A DNA stretch of 64,000 nucleotides from Fidelibacterota bacterium (GCA_002712165.1 PASS01000077.1:1-64000); one strand, 5' to 3'; positions 9,889 to 22,659 are shown, counted from the first letter of the stretch. Translations and numbers: made by a program. Notes: a model not told the origin generated them from the letters alone.

Positions 9889-11325
9889 TTACCCGATAAA
9901 CAGCGTTCGGGCTGCTGTATCAGCGCTACGAACAAGAAGGTCGGGGAAAACAAAATAGACGAGCATCAGAATACTTGATATAGCGAAAATCGCACCAGGA
10001 ATAAAATCTGGGCGATCAAACGTTTTGTCAGGCTCATCAAAATACATGATCTTTACAATACGCAAATAATAGAATGCCCCAAAGACACTAGTTAGAACAC
10101 CGATAATAGCTAATGGAACAAATCCTGCATTAACCGCGGCCACGAAAATATAAAATTTACCCAAAAATCCTGCAAGTGGTGGAATGCCAGCCATCGAGAA
10201 CATTAGGGCGGCAAGAGCCAACGCCATACCAGACCGGCTTTTTGCTAAACCAGCCAGATCGCCAATTTTTTCTAAATGCTCGCCCTTAACTCGCATTGAC
10301 AAAATTACAGCAAAAGTCCCTAAATTCATAAAAAGATAAATCAGCAGGTAAATAAGAAGACCACGTGCACCTTCCTCATTGCCGACGACTAGACCAATCA
10401 GAGCATAACCTACGTGACCAATAGAACTGTATGCCATTAGCCTTTTGATATTGCTTTGGCCAATAGCAGCAAACGATCCCCAAAGCATGGAGAGAATAGA
10501 AATTAACATGACTACCTGCTGCCATTGGTCAAGCATAGGTCCAAACGGGCCAACCAAGACACGCAAAAAAAGACATAGGGCTGCGATTTTAGGAGCTACT
10601 GAGAAGAAAGCAGTGATCGGCGTTGGGGCACCTTCATAAACATCGGGCGTCCACATGTGAAAAGGTACTGCAGAAACTTTAAAAGCGAATCCTGAGACAA
10701 CAAATACAATGCCGATTACGACACCAATCGTACTTTCACCACTGTGCAGCGCAGTTGCAATTCCTTCAAAGTTTGTTGTGCCTGAAAATCCATAAATAAG
10801 AGACGATCCATATAATAAAAGTCCTGAGGCTAGGGCACCCAAAACAAAATACTTCACCCCAGCTTCTGTTGACCTTTGGTTATCCCGCTGAATAGCCGCA
10901 AGCACATAAAGTGATAAGCTTTGTAGCTCTAGTCCAAGGTACAGCGAGATAAGGTCATTCGCCGAAAGCATCATCATCATGCCAAGGGTCGCAAAGAGCA
11001 CAATTAACGGTAGTTCAAATCGAGAAAATTTAATACTTTGCGCCCAATTATTGATCATCAACAACGACAAAGCAGCACCTACTAAGGTCAGTATTTTAGA
11101 GAATGACGTAAATCCATTGACGGTGAATAGGCCATTGAATGTGGTATTGGGGACTGGTCCGCGCAAAATTAAAAACCCAGCCACAGTCATGACTCCGATA
11201 GACAACCACGAGACAAGGATGGTGGAATCCTTCGAGCGAAAGACCCCCAACATTAAAAGAAACATCGCAGCTACAGCTATAAATATTTCGGGTAAAGCAG
11301 GGCTAAGCGCGGGTATAGCGGTCAT
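9889..11325 (-). CDS. nuoN: NADH-quinone oxidoreductase subunit N
   Basis: This antiporter-like membrane subunit of complex I has 478 residues and about 14 transmembrane helices. Characteristic stretches are LGLELQSLSLYVLAA, AVPFHMWTPDVYEGAPTPITAFFSVAPKIAAL (carrying the helix-7/8 proton path) and LMAYSSIGHVGYALIGL. The conserved Glu and Lys of proton antiporters are present in LELQS and in VAPK. It is the last of the fourteen nuo genes; birA follows 30 bases after its stop. Confidence 0.97.
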   Translation of the reverse strand: MTAIPALSPALPEIFIAVAAMFLLMLGVFRSKDSTILVSWLSIGVMTVAGFLILRGPVPNTTFNGLFTVNGFTSFSKILTLVGAALSLLMINNWAQSIKFSRFELPLIVLFATLGMMMMLSANDLISLYLGLELQSLSLYVLAAIQRDNQRSTEAGVKYFVLGALASGLLLYGSSLIYGFSGTTNFEGIATALHSGESTIGVVIGIVFVVSGFAFKVSAVPFHMWTPDVYEGAPTPITAFFSVAPKIAALCLFLRVLVGPFGPMLDQWQQVVMLISILSMLWGSFAAIGQSNIKRLMAYSSIGHVGYALIGLVVGNEEGARGLLIYLLIYLFMNLGTFAVILSMRVKGEHLEKIGDLAGLAKSRSGMALALAALMFSMAGIPPLAGFLGKFYIFVAAVNAGFVPLAIIGVLTSVFGAFYYLRIVKIMYFDEPDKTFDRPDFIPGAIFAISSILMLVYFVFPDLLVRSADTAARTLFIG

Positions 11326-11340
11326 AGCGATACTCCTACC

Positions 11341-12903
11341 CTACCGCAAAAATGCAAATAATTGGCTGCCCAGCGGCGAGACGCCGGTAGCACTTTTAGC
11401 CAAGTCTGCATGATAATTAATGAGCAAGTTAGCCACCGACTGGTTCATAACATCAAGTATAGGTAGTGGATAGATACCCATCCATATCACTACAAAAACC
11501 AAGGGTCCAAAAATGATAATTTCACGTGGACTCAGGTCTAGCAGTGCTTTCACATCATCTTTGTCTAGCTCCCCATAGATGACCCTGCGGTATAGGTATA
11601 GCATGTAAGTCGCACCAAGAATCACACCTGTAGCAGCCAGCAACGACACCCAGGTGTTCACTTGAAAAACGCCAATAAGAACTAAAAATTCGCCAACAAA
11701 CCCAGACGTGCCAGGTAAACCAACCGATGCTAACATAAATACCATAAACACTAGAGCGTACTTCGGCATGTTATTAACGAGGCCACCGTATCGACTAATT
11801 TCTCGGGTATGCAAGCGATCATAAACGACCCCTACGCAAAGAAATAGCGCCGCGGAGACAATGCCGTGAGACAGCATCTGAAAAATGGCACCCTCAACTG
11901 CTTGCTGCGTAGCTGCAAACGTACCCACCGTCACAAATCCCATATGCGCAACCGACGAGTAAGCAATGAGTTTTTTCATATCCTGCTGCACAAGCGCAAC
12001 AAGAGAAGTATAAATTATGGCAATGATCGAGATCACATAAACTAGAGGTGTGAAGTAAGCGCTAGCCTCCGGAAGCATAGGTAATGAAAATCTTAAGAAT
12101 CCATAACCACCCATCTTCAGTAGCACGCCAGCCAGTATCACAGACCCTGCGGTAGGAGCATCTACGTGAGCATCAGGCAGCCATGTATGTACAGGCCACA
12201 TTGGAACCTTTACAGCGAATGATGCAAACATGCCAAGCCACAACAAATACTGCATATTTCGAGCGAAGTCGGCTTCCATCAGAGCCGGAATATCGGTAGT
12301 GCCCACCTGGAAATACATGGCTAGCATCGCGATCAGCAGAAGAACTGAACCAGTCAATGTGTATAGAAAAAATTTAAATGCGGAATACACCCGACGGCCA
12401 CCACCCCAGACTCCAATAATCAGGAACATAGGAATCAGCACACCCTCAAAGAAAACATAAAACAAAACCATGTCGAGGGCACAGAACATGCCGACCATCA
12501 TAGTTTCTAGTAATAGAAAAGCCGCCATGTACTCCTTTACCATCTTGGTGATGGAATCCCATGATGCAAGAATACAGATGGGCATGAGGAACGTAGATAG
12601 AATTACGAACAGCATCGAAATACCATCCACGCCCATGTGGTAAGATATTCGATAGTCGGGTAACCAATTAAGTCGTTCTTCGAACTGAAATTCGGCGGTG
12701 CCGGACTCAAAACCAATCCAGATAAACAGGGAAATCACAAAAGTTAGCAATGTTGTCCAAAGAGCCACATAACGTGCCTGGCTGGCCACTATATTAGACT
12801 TGCCACGCAAGAACATAATCAATGTCGCTCCCAGAAGCGGTAGGAACGTCACCACTGATAGAATTGGTAAGTCGGTCATGAAATTAGAAAGCGCCGTCAT
12901 CAT
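11341..12903 (-). CDS. nuoM: NADH-quinone oxidoreductase subunit M
   Basis: This is a 520-residue Mrp-antiporter-like membrane subunit of complex I that takes part in proton translocation. Diagnostic segments are [21 protein letters not shown] (with the membrane Glu), [37 protein letters not shown], and [16 protein letters not shown]. Fourteen hydrophobic helices can be counted. The start has two adjacent Met codons (MMTAL); either is possible. It begins four bases after the nuoL stop and ends 15 bases before nuoN. Confidence 0.97.
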   Translation of the reverse strand: MMTALSNFMTDLPILSVVTFLPLLGATLIMFLRGKSNIVASQARYVALWTTLLTFVISLFIWIGFESGTAEFQFEERLNWLPDYRISYHMGVDGISMLFVILSTFLMPICILASWDSITKMVKEYMAAFLLLETMMVGMFCALDMVLFYVFFEGVLIPMFLIIGVWGGGRRVYSAFKFFLYTLTGSVLLLIAMLAMYFQVGTTDIPALMEADFARNMQYLLWLGMFASFAVKVPMWPVHTWLPDAHVDAPTAGSVILAGVLLKMGGYGFLRFSLPMLPEASAYFTPLVYVISIIAIIYTSLVALVQQDMKKLIAYSSVAHMGFVTVGTFAATQQAVEGAIFQMLSHGIVSAALFLCVGVVYDRLHTREISRYGGLVNNMPKYALVFMVFMLASVGLPGTSGFVGEFLVLIGVFQVNTWVSLLAATGVILGATYMLYLYRRVIYGELDKDDVKALLDLSPREIIIFGPLVFVVIWMGIYPLPILDVMNQSVANLLINYHADLAKSATGVSPLGSQLFAFLR

Positions 12904-12907
12904 AACG

Positions 12908-14845
12908 TTAGCTCGATCCCCCTACTATGCTCCACGTTACAAATGCTGCGATACCAACAATCATAGCGAAAGCGTAGTGATAGAGATAACCGGTCTGAAC
13001 CGCACTAATTCGTTTTGCAGCGCGGATTGTTAGAGCTGAAATACCATCGGGGCCATAACCATCAATGATGCGCGTATCCCCTCCTTTCCAGAACAATTGG
13101 CCACAACGGAATGCGTTTTTAACGAAAATGTAGTTATACAATTCATCGAAGTACCATTTATTAAGCAAGAATCTATATACGCCAGGAAATACTGTAACCA
13201 ACCTGGCCGGCAATTCAGGCCTACGAATATACATAAAATATGCGATCCCTAATCCCAGCAAGCTGACAAATAGTGGCAGGTATTTGATGTAAAACTCAGG
13301 ATGGAACTCAAGCACATTAGCAATCGAATCCTGCGAGGCGAATACGGTAATCGCATTACCCCAAAACTCCTGACGTCCTTCGCCAACGAATATGTTGTAA
13401 CCAATCATTCCCGCGAACATCGCGCCCAAAGCTAGGCCAGCCAGTGGAATTGTCATGATTTTTGGGCTTTCATGGACGTGGTCCATAATCTGCTTATCAG
13501 CTCGCGGTGATCCAAAAAAAGTCAAGAAAGTCAAACGCCAAGAATAGAATGAAGTCAACAAAGCTGCGGCGATTCCCATGGCGAAGGCATAATTACCGAC
13601 CCAAGTATGAGCTGCATGGGCTGCCTCAATTACCATGTCCTTTGAATAATAGCCCGATAGAGGCGGTATGCCTGTCAGAGCTAAATTACCTATTATCATA
13701 ACCGCGAATGTGAAAGGGATGAGTCGCCATATCCCACCCATTTTACGAATATCTTGCTCTTCGGACATAGCATGGATAACTGAGCCGGCTCCGAGAAATA
13801 ATAGGGCTTTAAACCATGCGTGCGTAACCAAATGAAATATTCCGGCTTGGTAGGCCGAAACACCGCAAGCAAAAAACATATAGCCCAATTGAGAGCAAGT
13901 CGAATAAGCAATAATTCGTTTAATATCGTTCTGTACGCATCCTATCGTCGCTGCAAAAAAGGCTGTGGATGCTCCGATAAAGGTAACAACTGCTAGCGCT
14001 GTTGGTGCGTATTCAAACAACGGTGACATGCGTGCTACCAAAAAGACTCCAGCCGTGACCATAGTAGCGGCATGGATGAGCGCAGAAACAGGCGTCGGTC
14101 CTTCCATTGCGTCAGGCAACCATGTATGCAGAAATAGCTGGGCAGATTTACCCATGGCGCCAACGAACAAGAGCAGGCAAGTAATGGTCAGCGCATGAAC
14201 ATGCAGTCCAAAGAAATTTACTTCTGTATCAGCATGATTGGCAGCTGCATCAAAGATGACCTCGAAGGTCACTGAGTCGAATAAGAAATAAATGGCAAAG
14301 ATGCCTAGCAGAAAGCCGAAGTCGCCTACTCGATTGACTACAAATGCTTTTATCGCTGCTGCATTGGCTGCTGATTTCTTAAACCAGAAACCAATGAGTA
14401 GGTAGGAAAAGACTCCAACGCCCTCCCAACCGAAAAATAACTGCACTAGGTTATCTGCTGTCACCAACATCAACATGGCAAAAGTAAACATAGATAGATA
14501 GGCCATGAAACGAGGCTTGCTATCGTCATCAGACATATAGCCGATGGAATAAATATGAATCAGCGTTGACACCGAAGTTACGGTCATCACCATTACTGCT
14601 GATAACGTATCGTAGCGTAAGGCCCATTGGGCATCAAAAGTACCTGAGGCCAACCACGTCGCTATAACTATAGTCTGCGAGTTACCATTTAACGCCACTT
14701 CCATAAATGCCGGAATCGACGCAAGTGCTGCCAAGCCGACGCCCAGGCAGGTGATAATTTGCGACGATCGATCGCCAATCATGCGCCCAAATAAACCAGC
14801 TATGAACGCGCCCAGCAAAGGCAGGAAAACGGCTACAACCAACAC
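12908..14845 (-). CDS. nuoL: NADH-quinone oxidoreductase subunit L
   Basis: At 645 residues this is the largest antiporter-like membrane subunit of complex I. It carries [19 protein letters not shown], the helix region [41 protein letters not shown] and [18 protein letters not shown]. The C-terminal part ([20 protein letters not shown], about residues 555-580) corresponds to the lateral amphipathic helix HL that braces NuoM and NuoN. The end is [12 protein letters not shown]. It starts four bases after the nuoK stop. Confidence 0.97.
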   Translation of the reverse strand: MLVVAVFLPLLGAFIAGLFGRMIGDRSSQIITCLGVGLAALASIPAFMEVALNGNSQTIVIATWLASGTFDAQWALRYDTLSAVMVMTVTSVSTLIHIYSIGYMSDDDSKPRFMAYLSMFTFAMLMLVTADNLVQLFFGWEGVGVFSYLLIGFWFKKSAANAAAIKAFVVNRVGDFGFLLGIFAIYFLFDSVTFEVIFDAAANHADTEVNFFGLHVHALTITCLLLFVGAMGKSAQLFLHTWLPDAMEGPTPVSALIHAATMVTAGVFLVARMSPLFEYAPTALAVVTFIGASTAFFAATIGCVQNDIKRIIAYSTCSQLGYMFFACGVSAYQAGIFHLVTHAWFKALLFLGAGSVIHAMSEEQDIRKMGGIWRLIPFTFAVMIIGNLALTGIPPLSGYYSKDMVIEAAHAAHTWVGNYAFAMGIAAALLTSFYSWRLTFLTFFGSPRADKQIMDHVHESPKIMTIPLAGLALGAMFAGMIGYNIFVGEGRQEFWGNAITVFASQDSIANVLEFHPEFYIKYLPLFVSLLGLGIAYFMYIRRPELPARLVTVFPGVYRFLLNKWYFDELYNYIFVKNAFRCGQLFWKGGDTRIIDGYGPDGISALTIRAAKRISAVQTGYLYHYAFAMIVGIAAFVTWSIVGGSS

Positions 14846-14849
14846 TGCC

Positions 14850-15185
14850 CTACCCTCTCATTTCATTAATATCTTCGACTTCGATGGAGTGCTTGTTACG
14901 ATAGAACACTACAACGATGGCAAGGCCGATCGCTGCCTCAGCAGCAGCAACTGTTAATATAAGCATGGCAAAAACTTGGCCGATGAGGTCATTCAAATAA
15001 GCAGAGAACGCAACCATATTGATGTTCACTGCTAATAGCATAAGCTCGATAGACATCATGATGACAATAAGATTTTTTCGATTTAGGAAAATTCCAAAAA
15101 TACCAAGAGTAAATAGAATTGCCCCCACCGTCAGGTAGTGTCCCAAACCAACCGCCAGAAGCCCGCTTTCTACAGTCCCCATCAT
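14850..15185 (-). CDS. nuoK: NADH-quinone oxidoreductase subunit K
   Basis: This small membrane subunit (111 residues here; about 102 is usual) has three helices. [44 protein letters not shown] carries the conserved membrane Glu, and [20 protein letters not shown] carries the second one. The N-terminal MM leaves two possible starts three bases apart. A 65-base spacer separates it from nuoJ, the longest gap but one inside the operon; I see no gene in that spacer. Confidence 0.96.
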   Translation of the reverse strand: MMGTVESGLLAVGLGHYLTVGAILFTLGIFGIFLNRKNLIVIMMSIELMLLAVNINMVAFSAYLNDLIGQVFAMLILTVAAAEAAIGLAIVVVFYRNKHSIEVEDINEMRG

Positions 15186-15250
15186 AACAAGCCCTTCCGG
15201 GATGGAACTTGGACAACACTAACCGTATCTTCCGGACGTCTTTTGATTTG

Positions 15251-15799
15251 TTAAGATATTTTTTGCTTCCTCACTCCTGGTCGGCGCCGCAATGTCAAAA
15301 CAATTGCACCTATCATCGCGACTAACAAAACAATGCCAGCAGCCTGAAACGTATATACGTAGTCGGTATACAAGATCGCTCCTAGAGCTTCAGTATTGCT
15401 GATTTCAGACATCGACGGTGTTGGCGCTACGCGTAGCCCTTCGGCACTAGGTGCCATAGTCCATCCACCATAAACCACGGCTAATTCTGCCAATAGTATC
15501 AATCCCACCAATGCGCCAACCGGCAAATACTTAAGAAAGCCCTCTCGCATTACGGTAACGTTGATGTCGATCATCATCACGACAAACAGAAACAGCACAG
15601 CAACCGCACCGACATAGACCACGACCAAAATCATGGCTACGAACTCAGCACCAAGCAAAACAAACAAGCCTGCGGAATTAAAAAATGTTAGTATCAACCA
15701 AAGTACTGAATGCACAGGGTTGCGCTGAAATATAACATTCAGCGCACCAACGACAGCAATAATGGAGAATAAATAAAAAGCCAGTGACGCAACAATCAT
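15251..15799 (-). CDS. nuoJ: NADH-quinone oxidoreductase subunit J
   Basis: This membrane subunit of complex I has about 182 residues. Five helices are apparent: VASLAFYLFSIIAVVGALNVIF, HSVLWLILTFFNSAGLFVLLGAEFVAMILVVVYVGAVAVLFLFVVMM (the pi-bulge helix GAVAVLFLF), and two more toward the end, with a basic tail (TLRRRPGVRKQKIS). The start is taken at the fourth codon of the track ORF (MIVASLAF, at 15799), which removes MRS; the ATG at 15808 is only nine bases away and cannot be ruled out. Confidence 0.95.
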   Translation of the reverse strand: MIVASLAFYLFSIIAVVGALNVIFQRNPVHSVLWLILTFFNSAGLFVLLGAEFVAMILVVVYVGAVAVLFLFVVMMIDINVTVMREGFLKYLPVGALVGLILLAELAVVYGGWTMAPSAEGLRVAPTPSMSEISNTEALGAILYTDYVYTFQAAGIVLLVAMIGAIVLTLRRRPGVRKQKIS

Positions 15800-15880
15800 G
15801 CTACGCACCTATAAAAATGGCTAGCGCATATTCCCGTCTTCATACCAGCCGTCTCCATTTACCACGCTAACTCAGCTATC

Positions 15881-16369
15881 CTAACGATAGGGCGCATCTA
15901 ATTCTAACCTCTTGGATAGCTCGTTTTCCCATCGGTCGCCATTTGCAAGTAATTTATCTTTATTATATAGCAATTCGTCATGAGTCTCCGTTGCGTACTC
16001 AAAGTTTGGCCCTTCTACGATAGCGTCTACTGGGCAGGCTTCCTCGCAATATCCACAGTAAATACATTTGGTCATATCTATATCGTAGCGAGTGGTGCGA
16101 CGGCTACCATCGCTTCGAGCCTCCGCTTCAATAGTAATCGCTTGAGCCGGGCAAATAGCTTCGCATAACTTGCAAGCAATGCAGCGCTCTTCACCATTTG
16201 GATAACGCCTCAATGCATGTTCGCCCCGAAACCGTGGCGAAATTGGTCCCTTCTCCCATGGATAATTAACCGTAACTTTAGGGCGGAACATATATCGAAG
16301 CGTCAGCAACATTCCTGAAGCAAGTTCCCAAAGTAGAGCTGCGCGCGCAGTGTGATCTAAGAATGCCAT
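15881..16369 (-). CDS. nuoI: NADH-quinone oxidoreductase subunit I
   Basis: This peripheral-arm subunit (162 residues) carries two [4Fe-4S] clusters, N6a and N6b, that pass electrons to NuoB. The two ferredoxin motifs are [12 protein letters not shown] (near residue 61) and [12 protein letters not shown] (near 101), each with four Cys. [17 protein letters not shown] before the first motif is typical of the alphaproteobacterial and mitochondrial (TYKY) version. It lies 10 bases after the nuoH stop. Confidence 0.97.
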   Translation of the reverse strand: MAFLDHTARAALLWELASGMLLTLRYMFRPKVTVNYPWEKGPISPRFRGEHALRRYPNGEERCIACKLCEAICPAQAITIEAEARSDGSRRTTRYDIDMTKCIYCGYCEEACPVDAIVEGPNFEYATETHDELLYNKDKLLANGDRWENELSKRLELDAPYR

Positions 16370-16379
16370 TGACCTATCC

Positions 16380-17390
16380 TTATCCAGCCAACTGATCTGT
16401 AGAGACTAAAAATCCAGCAGTGAGAACTAACCATACTAAAGATAGTGGCAAGAAAACTTTCCACCCAAGACGCATCAATTGGTCGTAACGGTATCGAGGA
16501 AAAGTCGCTCGCACCCATATAAAAACGAAAAGGCAGAATGCCACTTTAACCATAAACCAAACAAAACCCGGCACCCATGTGAATAGTGCGATATCCATAG
16601 GTGGCAGCCAACCGCCTAAAAACAGTACTGTAACCACAGCCGACATCATTATCATGTTCATATACTCACCTAAAAAGAACAAGGCGAAGGACATGGAAGA
16701 ATACTCGGTCATAAAACCGGCAACTAATTCTGATTCTGCTTCGGGAAGGTCAAATGGGTGACGATTAGTCTCGGCGAGTACTGATATAAAAAATACAATA
16801 AACATGGGAAAATGTGGAATGAAGTACCACATGCCCTGCTGGGCCATCACTACTTCAGATAGATTTAAAGACCCCGCAGTCAATAAAACTGAAATCATGA
16901 CGAAGCCAATAGAAACTTCGTATGACACCATCTGCGCTGCAGAACGCATCGCGCCAAGAAATGCGTACCTGCTGTTAGACGCCCAGCCGGCCATGACCAC
17001 GCCGTAAACGCCAAGCGATGATATAGCGAATAAATATAAGATCCCAACATTTAGGTTCGAAATTAACCATCCTTCATCGACCGGGATCACAGCCCAAGCC
17101 ATAAGTGCCAAAGTAAAAGTCACCATTGGGGCCAACAAAAAAACGACGGGACTAGAACCAGTGGGAATAACTGTTTCTTTAAAAAGTAATTTCACTGCAT
17201 CAGCAAACGGTTGGAGCAACCCGAACGGACCAACCACATTAGGACCTTTACGAAGCTGCATAGCCCCAATGATGCGACGTTCAGCATAGGTCAAATACGC
17301 CATAGTCAGCATGACTGGGACGGCAAAAAGAAGAATTTTGCCAAGGATCCAAGCGAATGGAATTAGATAGCCATTTAAAAACTCAGTCAT
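16380..17390 (-). CDS. nuoH: NADH-quinone oxidoreductase subunit H
   Basis: This is a 336-residue membrane subunit at the junction of the two arms that forms much of the quinone-binding chamber. [38 protein letters not shown] is near residue 35, followed by [61 protein letters not shown] and [28 protein letters not shown]. About eight helices are seen. The ATG overlaps the nuoG stop by eight bases. Confidence 0.97.
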   Translation of the reverse strand: MTEFLNGYLIPFAWILGKILLFAVPVMLTMAYLTYAERRIIGAMQLRKGPNVVGPFGLLQPFADAVKLLFKETVIPTGSSPVVFLLAPMVTFTLALMAWAVIPVDEGWLISNLNVGILYLFAISSLGVYGVVMAGWASNSRYAFLGAMRSAAQMVSYEVSIGFVMISVLLTAGSLNLSEVVMAQQGMWYFIPHFPMFIVFFISVLAETNRHPFDLPEAESELVAGFMTEYSSMSFALFFLGEYMNMIMMSAVVTVLFLGGWLPPMDIALFTWVPGFVWFMVKVAFCLFVFIWVRATFPRYRYDQLMRLGWKVFLPLSLVWLVLTAGFLVSTDQLAG

Positions 17391-19446
17391 CAGTCCCCGT
17401 TTTCTTTATTTCATCGGAGACAAACATTTCCGTGCAGCGTGCCATTGTCTGAGAAGCACGACTGATGGAGTCAGTCATATAGTAGTTTTTAATTGGATAA
17501 TCAAAACCAGTAGAATTTATCGAACCTACACCTCCAAAACTAGTCCATTCAGCAGGCTCAACTATATCCACCGTTGAAAATACACTATTAACATCAGACA
17601 AGCGTTTACGCATTTGAGATAAGTTATCGTATGGCAGCTTTTTATCTAAAATTTCAGATAATGCGCGGATTATAGCCCAATCCTCACGCGCATCCCCAGG
17701 TGGAAAAGATGCACGATAGGCTTTTTGGGGACGCCCCTCTGTGTTTACATATGTGCCATCTTTCTCAGTAAATGCAGCTCCGGGTAATATGACATCAGCA
17801 CAATGCGCTCCATGATCACCATGATGGCCTTGATAAACGACGAAAACCTTATCTAAACCTCGAGTATCGATTTCATCAGCACCAAGAAGATATAATAACT
17901 CTATCTCACCTTTACGTGCACCATCTAGAATATCACGTGTTCCCTTACCGCCCGGACCAGGAACAAATCCGATATCAAGCGCCCCAACTCGTGCACCAGC
18001 CGTATGTAATACGTTAAACCCGTTCCAGCCATCTTTAACTAAACCATAACTATTGGATAATGCTCGTGCTGCCGCTAAAATTGCTTCACTATCAGACCGA
18101 GTCAAAGCCGCCATCCCCAAAATAAGCATTGGCGCCTCAGCATTCTTGAGCACAGCAGCAAAAGGGTGGCTGCCATCAGCTATTTTCGCAAGAACATCAG
18201 CAGTATCGCCGAGATGGTTATACTCGTAGGTCAAATCCAATTCTTCACCGATAACACCAGCCTGAAACCCACCCTGTAAATATCTCTTGCGTATCCGTGC
18301 ATTCAGGACTGGAGCCTCCTTTCTTGGATTAGAGCCTATTATAAGAATCACATCTGCTTTTTCTATTCCAGCGATTGTGGAGTTAAACAAATAAGACGCA
18401 CGCACTGAAGGGTCGAGTGCAGCGCCATCTTGACGACAATCTAAATTGGCTGAACCTAACATCGTCATAAGGTCTTTGAGCGCAATCATGGACTCACAGT
18501 CCATCATATCGCCTGCGATAGATGCAATTTTGTTGCCAGGCAAGCCTCTAGCTTTTGAAGCAATTGCATCAAAAGCATCCTGCCAACTCGCAGAGACAAG
18601 CTTGCCATCACGACGTACATAGGGTTGGTCAAGACGCTGATATTTGAGGCCATCGCATGCTAACCGACTTTTGTCGCCTAACCATTCTTCATTCACATCT
18701 TCGTTTATACGTGGCAATATTCGCATAACTTCGCGGCCGCGAACGTCTACACGGATATTGCTGCCGACTGCATCTAAAACGTCTATAGATTCTGTTTTTC
18801 GTAATTCCCATGATCGTGCTTTAAATTCATAGGGCTTACTGGTTAAAGCACCTACGGGGCAAAGATCAACGACACAACCTGATAATTCGGAATCTAGAGC
18901 TTTTTCGAGGTAGGTCGTAATTTCCATATCTTCACCACGACCTGTAGCACCCAACTCAGGCACTCCCGCAATTTCTGTCGCAAAACGAACACAACGTGTG
19001 CAATGTATACACCGGGTCATAATGGTGGAGACAACCGGCCCCATGTATTTATCTTTAACGGCACGCTTGTTTTCCTCAAAGCGTCCACGATCAAAGCCAT
19101 ATGCCATCGCCTGATCTTGAAGATCGCACTCACCACCCTGGTCACAGATCGGACAATCTAAAGGGTGATTGATAAGAAGAAATTCCATCACGCCTGCACG
19201 AGACTTGAATGCTTTATCGGATTTAGTATGGACAACCATACCTTCTCCTGCTGGCATCGCACATGACGCAACTGGCTTTGGTGATTTTTCGACATCAACC
19301 AAGCACATACGACAATTACCAGCTATAGATAATCGGTCATGATAACAGAACCGGGGAATCTCAATGCCTGCGATTTCCGCCGCCTGCAAGATTGTAGTCC
19401 CAGGCGCTACATCAATTTCCATGCCGTCGATGGTTATTTTTGGCAT
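17383..19446 (-). CDS. nuoG: NADH-quinone oxidoreductase subunit G
   Basis: This 687-residue iron-sulfur subunit is of the bacterial/mitochondrial 75 kDa type. The N-terminal 2Fe-2S domain has [20 protein letters not shown]. The His-Cys motif follows ([19 protein letters not shown] near residue 93), then two 4Fe-4S motifs ([13 protein letters not shown], and [14 protein letters not shown]). The rest is a molybdopterin-oxidoreductase-like domain without cofactor. Cluster N7 ligands are not obvious, as in mitochondria. It begins 22 bases after the nuoF stop and its end overlaps nuoH. Confidence 0.97.
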   Translation of the reverse strand: MPKITIDGMEIDVAPGTTILQAAEIAGIEIPRFCYHDRLSIAGNCRMCLVDVEKSPKPVASCAMPAGEGMVVHTKSDKAFKSRAGVMEFLLINHPLDCPICDQGGECDLQDQAMAYGFDRGRFEENKRAVKDKYMGPVVSTIMTRCIHCTRCVRFATEIAGVPELGATGRGEDMEITTYLEKALDSELSGCVVDLCPVGALTSKPYEFKARSWELRKTESIDVLDAVGSNIRVDVRGREVMRILPRINEDVNEEWLGDKSRLACDGLKYQRLDQPYVRRDGKLVSASWQDAFDAIASKARGLPGNKIASIAGDMMDCESMIALKDLMTMLGSANLDCRQDGAALDPSVRASYLFNSTIAGIEKADVILIIGSNPRKEAPVLNARIRKRYLQGGFQAGVIGEELDLTYEYNHLGDTADVLAKIADGSHPFAAVLKNAEAPMLILGMAALTRSDSEAILAAARALSNSYGLVKDGWNGFNVLHTAGARVGALDIGFVPGPGGKGTRDILDGARKGEIELLYLLGADEIDTRGLDKVFVVYQGHHGDHGAHCADVILPGAAFTEKDGTYVNTEGRPQKAYRASFPPGDAREDWAIIRALSEILDKKLPYDNLSQMRKRLSDVNSVFSTVDIVEPAEWTSFGGVGSINSTGFDYPIKNYYMTDSISRASQTMARCTEMFVSDEIKKTGTDD

Positions 19447-19468
19447 GCTAATTCCTTAGCCATTTACA

Positions 19469-20761
19469 TTAAGCTGCTTTTTCGCGGATTTTAGCGTCAC
19501 GATGTTCTCGAATTCGCCGTTCCAGTTCCGGTTTAAAATGGCGAATAAGACCTTGTACCGGCCATGCTGCAGCATCCCCTAACGCACATATTGTGTGTCC
19601 TTCTATCTGATAAGTAACTTGCTCTAAGGTGTCTATTTCCTGCAGTGTGGCTTCACCTCTAACCATGCGCATCATTACTCGAGCAAGCCAGCCTGTTCCT
19701 TCGCGGCATGGCGTGCACTGGCCACAACTTTCGTGCTTATAGAAAGCTGAAAGGCGAGCAATACAAGCAACTACATCTGCGGACTTATCCATAACCATAA
19801 CCGCTGCTGTGCCAAGTCCAGATTTTACATCTTTAAGAGAATCAAAATCCATCAAAACGGAGTCGCAAATTGATTTTGGAAGCAATGGTACCGAAGCTCC
19901 ACCGGGAATAATCGCCTGTAAATTATCCCATCCGCCACGTACACCCCCAGCATGAGTCTCAATCAGTTCACGAAGAGGAATTCCCATGCTTTCCTCAACG
20001 TTACAGGGCTTATTAACATTACCCGAAATACAAAAAACTTTAGTACCAGTATTATTTGGCCTACCAATACTAGAAAACCAGCTTGCACCTCGACGCAAAA
20101 TCGTCGGCACAACCGCAATGCTCTCAACGTTATTCACAGTTGTTGGGCAACCGTACAAACCAACACCGGCTGGGAAAGGAGGTTTAAGACGCGGCTGACC
20201 TTTGTTACCTTCCAGACTTTCGATAAGAGCCGTTTCCTCACCGCAAATATACGCACCAGCACCGCGATGTAGATACAAATCGAAATCCCAACCTGAACCA
20301 CATGCATTCTTACCAATAAGTCCAGTTTCGTAAGCTTCATCAATCGCAGTTTGTAAGTTTGAGGCTTCGTTGTAGAACTCCCCGCGAATATAGATATAGC
20401 ATTTGTGCGCTCTCATAGCGAAGCTGGCAAGCAAGCAACCTTCAACTAATTTGTGAGGGTCAAAACGCATCATATCCCGATCTTTACATGTACCTGGCTC
20501 ACCTTCATCTGCGTTGATAACTAGATAATGAGGTCGTTCACTTTCGGTCTTAGGCATAAAAGACCACTTAATACCTGTTGGGAATCCTGCGCCACCTCGT
20601 CCACGTAGACCAGAGCGTTTCATTTCATCGATGATCCAATCTTGCCCCATGCCCATCAATTCTTTTGTTCCATCCCAATCGCCGCGCGCACGCGCACTCT
20701 TCAGTCGCCAATCGTGGCGTCCATACAGATTCGTAAAAATGCGGTCCTTGTCATGGAGCAT
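19469..20761 (-). CDS. nuoF: NADH-quinone oxidoreductase subunit F
   Basis: This NADH-binding, FMN-containing subunit has 430 residues. The FMN/NADH glycine-rich stretch is [19 protein letters not shown] near residue 52; [15 protein letters not shown] and the N3 cluster motif [13 protein letters not shown] near residue 348 follow, with the fourth Cys in [15 protein letters not shown]. It accepts hydride from NADH and passes electrons along the cluster chain. It lies 11 bases downstream of nuoE. Confidence 0.97.
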   Translation of the reverse strand: MLHDKDRIFTNLYGRHDWRLKSARARGDWDGTKELMGMGQDWIIDEMKRSGLRGRGGAGFPTGIKWSFMPKTESERPHYLVINADEGEPGTCKDRDMMRFDPHKLVEGCLLASFAMRAHKCYIYIRGEFYNEASNLQTAIDEAYETGLIGKNACGSGWDFDLYLHRGAGAYICGEETALIESLEGNKGQPRLKPPFPAGVGLYGCPTTVNNVESIAVVPTILRRGASWFSSIGRPNNTGTKVFCISGNVNKPCNVEESMGIPLRELIETHAGGVRGGWDNLQAIIPGGASVPLLPKSICDSVLMDFDSLKDVKSGLGTAAVMVMDKSADVVACIARLSAFYKHESCGQCTPCREGTGWLARVMMRMVRGEATLQEIDTLEQVTYQIEGHTICALGDAAAWPVQGLIRHFKPELERRIREHRDAKIREKAA

Positions 20762-20772
20762 ATTATGGGCCC

Positions 20773-21477
20773 TTATACTTTTTTGCCTGGATCATCGGCC
20801 GGTCTAGCAGCTAAATCAGCTTGTGTTTTCTGAAAAGCCATTTTAGCCACAACCAAATCCTGTTTTTCAACCTGCTTCGTAGGATCTTCTGTCAGACTTG
20901 TCGGCTCACCTACTGGCGCAGACCCGGTGCGTCCTGACTGGGATCCAATCGTTGGCCTCTCCCCCCTTTTAAAGCCCTCGATAATTTTCACGGTCGAATC
21001 AAAGTCCAAGTCTTCGTAATAGTCGTCCTCAACTTGTGCCACTGGCGCATTAACGCACGCGCCAGCACACTCGACTTCGCTCAGCGTAAAGGCTCCATCC
21101 GACGTTGTTTCGCCAAAACCAATCCTTAGTGTCTCTTTACAGGCTTTGACAACATCATTTGACCCGCGCAATACACACGACAAGCTTGTACACACCTGGA
21201 TGTGTGTCCTTCCTACCGGTTGAAGGTTGAACATTGTATAAAATGTTGCAACCTCTAATACACGAATGACTGGCATATCTAACATCTTAGCAACGCACTC
21301 TATTGCGGGGCGAGATACCCACCCTTCTTGTCTCTGCGCCATATCAAGCAACGGAATAACTGCGCTCGCCTGTTTACCGACTGGGTATTTAGCGATGATA
21401 TATTTCGATTGCTCTAGATTCTCGCCGGTGAAGACAAAACTCGCAGGCTGATCAATTGCTAAATTGCGGACGCTCAT
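20773..21477 (-). CDS. nuoE: NADH-quinone oxidoreductase subunit E
   Basis: This is a 234-residue thioredoxin-fold subunit with a 2Fe-2S cluster (N1a): [10 protein letters not shown] near residue 96 and [10 protein letters not shown] near 136 supply the four Cys ligands. After about residue 170 there is an extra 65-residue hydrophilic tail ([20 protein letters not shown] ...) seen in several alphaproteobacterial NuoE proteins and of unknown role. Its ATG overlaps the nuoD stop (ATGA), indicating coupled translation. Confidence 0.96.
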   Translation of the reverse strand: MSVRNLAIDQPASFVFTGENLEQSKYIIAKYPVGKQASAVIPLLDMAQRQEGWVSRPAIECVAKMLDMPVIRVLEVATFYTMFNLQPVGRTHIQVCTSLSCVLRGSNDVVKACKETLRIGFGETTSDGAFTLSEVECAGACVNAPVAQVEDDYYEDLDFDSTVKIIEGFKRGERPTIGSQSGRTGSAPVGEPTSLTEDPTKQVEKQDLVVAKMAFQKTQADLAARPADDPGKKV

Positions 21478-22655
21478 CGATCCACCTCACCAAAGACAAC
21501 ATCAATGGAGCCAAGAACGGTTGGTACATCAGCAAGCATATGCCCTCGCAGCATCATATCCATAGCCTCTAGGTGGGCAAAGCCTGGAGCGCGTATTCGG
21601 CAGCGATAAGGACGATTTGCACCATCTGAAATTAAGTAGACGCCAAATTCACCCTTTGGCGCCTCTACGGCAGCATAGATTTCACCTTCCGGAACTTTGT
21701 AGCCCTCGGTATATAATTTAAAATGATGGATTAGGGCTTCCATTGAGGTCTTCATCTCATGGCGTGGTGGCGCCAAAATCTTACGGTCGTTAACGCGACA
21801 AGGTCCTGAAGGCATCTTCTCGATACACTGGGTGATAATACGAAGTGACTCCCGCATTTCCTCGACACGAACAAGATAGCGATCGTAACAATCGCCGTGT
21901 TTACCAATCGGGATACCAAATTCAATTTCATCATAAGCGTTGTAGGGCTGAGACTTTCTTAAATCCCAAGGCACGCCAGAAGCACGTAAATTAGGCCCTG
22001 TGAAACCCCAAGCAATCGCTTCATTTCTGCTAACGATTCCTATATCAACTGTTCGTTGTTTAAATATACGGTTCTCTGTAAGAAGAGTTTCTAGTTCATC
22101 CAACACCTTTGGATAGGTTAAGGTCCATTCGTAAATCCGGTCTAATAATCCAATTGGCAAGTCACCAGCCACTCCGCCTGGCCTGAAATAGTTAGCATGC
22201 ATGCGAGCGCCACAAACTTCATCATAGAATCCCATCAGCTTCTCACGCTCTTCAAAAGTCCATAGGAACGGAGTCATAGCACCAACATCCATAGCGTAAG
22301 ATGCAATGTTCATGATGTGATTGAGTATGCGAGTAATCTCGTCAAACAACATTCTGATATATTTGGCTCTAGGAGGTATTTCAATTCCCAAGAGCCGCTC
22401 AGTAGCTATTGAAAATGCTTCTTCCTGACTCATTGGAGAGACGTAGTCGAGTCTATCGAAATAAGGCACTGCTTGCAGATAGGTTTTATATTCTATGAGC
22501 TTCTCGGTACCGCGATGAAGAAGCCCAATATGCGGGTCTACTCGATTTATGACTTCGCCGCCCATTTCAAGAACTAAGCGCAGCACTCCGTGCGCGGCGG
22601 GGTGCTGAGGACCAAAGTTAACTGTATAATTTTCAATTTCTACAGGCGCTGACAT
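21474..22655 (-). CDS. nuoD: NADH-quinone oxidoreductase subunit D
   Basis: This 49 kDa-type subunit (about 393 residues) is related to the large subunit of NiFe hydrogenases and lines the quinone site. [19 protein letters not shown] lies near the start with the quinone-site His; [38 protein letters not shown] and [10 protein letters not shown] follow. I start at [12 protein letters not shown] (22655), which leaves a four-base gap to the nuoC stop; the track start at 22700 would reach 40 bases into nuoC. nuoC and nuoD are separate genes here, not fused as in E. coli. Confidence 0.96.
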   Translation of the reverse strand: MSAPVEIENYTVNFGPQHPAAHGVLRLVLEMGGEVINRVDPHIGLLHRGTEKLIEYKTYLQAVPYFDRLDYVSPMSQEEAFSIATERLLGIEIPPRAKYIRMLFDEITRILNHIMNIASYAMDVGAMTPFLWTFEEREKLMGFYDEVCGARMHANYFRPGGVAGDLPIGLLDRIYEWTLTYPKVLDELETLLTENRIFKQRTVDIGIVSRNEAIAWGFTGPNLRASGVPWDLRKSQPYNAYDEIEFGIPIGKHGDCYDRYLVRVEEMRESLRIITQCIEKMPSGPCRVNDRKILAPPRHEMKTSMEALIHHFKLYTEGYKVPEGEIYAAVEAPKGEFGVYLISDGANRPYRCRIRAPGFAHLEAMDMMLRGHMLADVPTVLGSIDVVFGEVDR

Positions 22656-22659
22656 AACA

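Noticed and set aside
20773-20990. Charged NuoE tail as a frameshifted separate gene
   Set aside because: The frame is continuous, has no own start signal, and similar tails exist in other alphaproteobacterial NuoE proteins.
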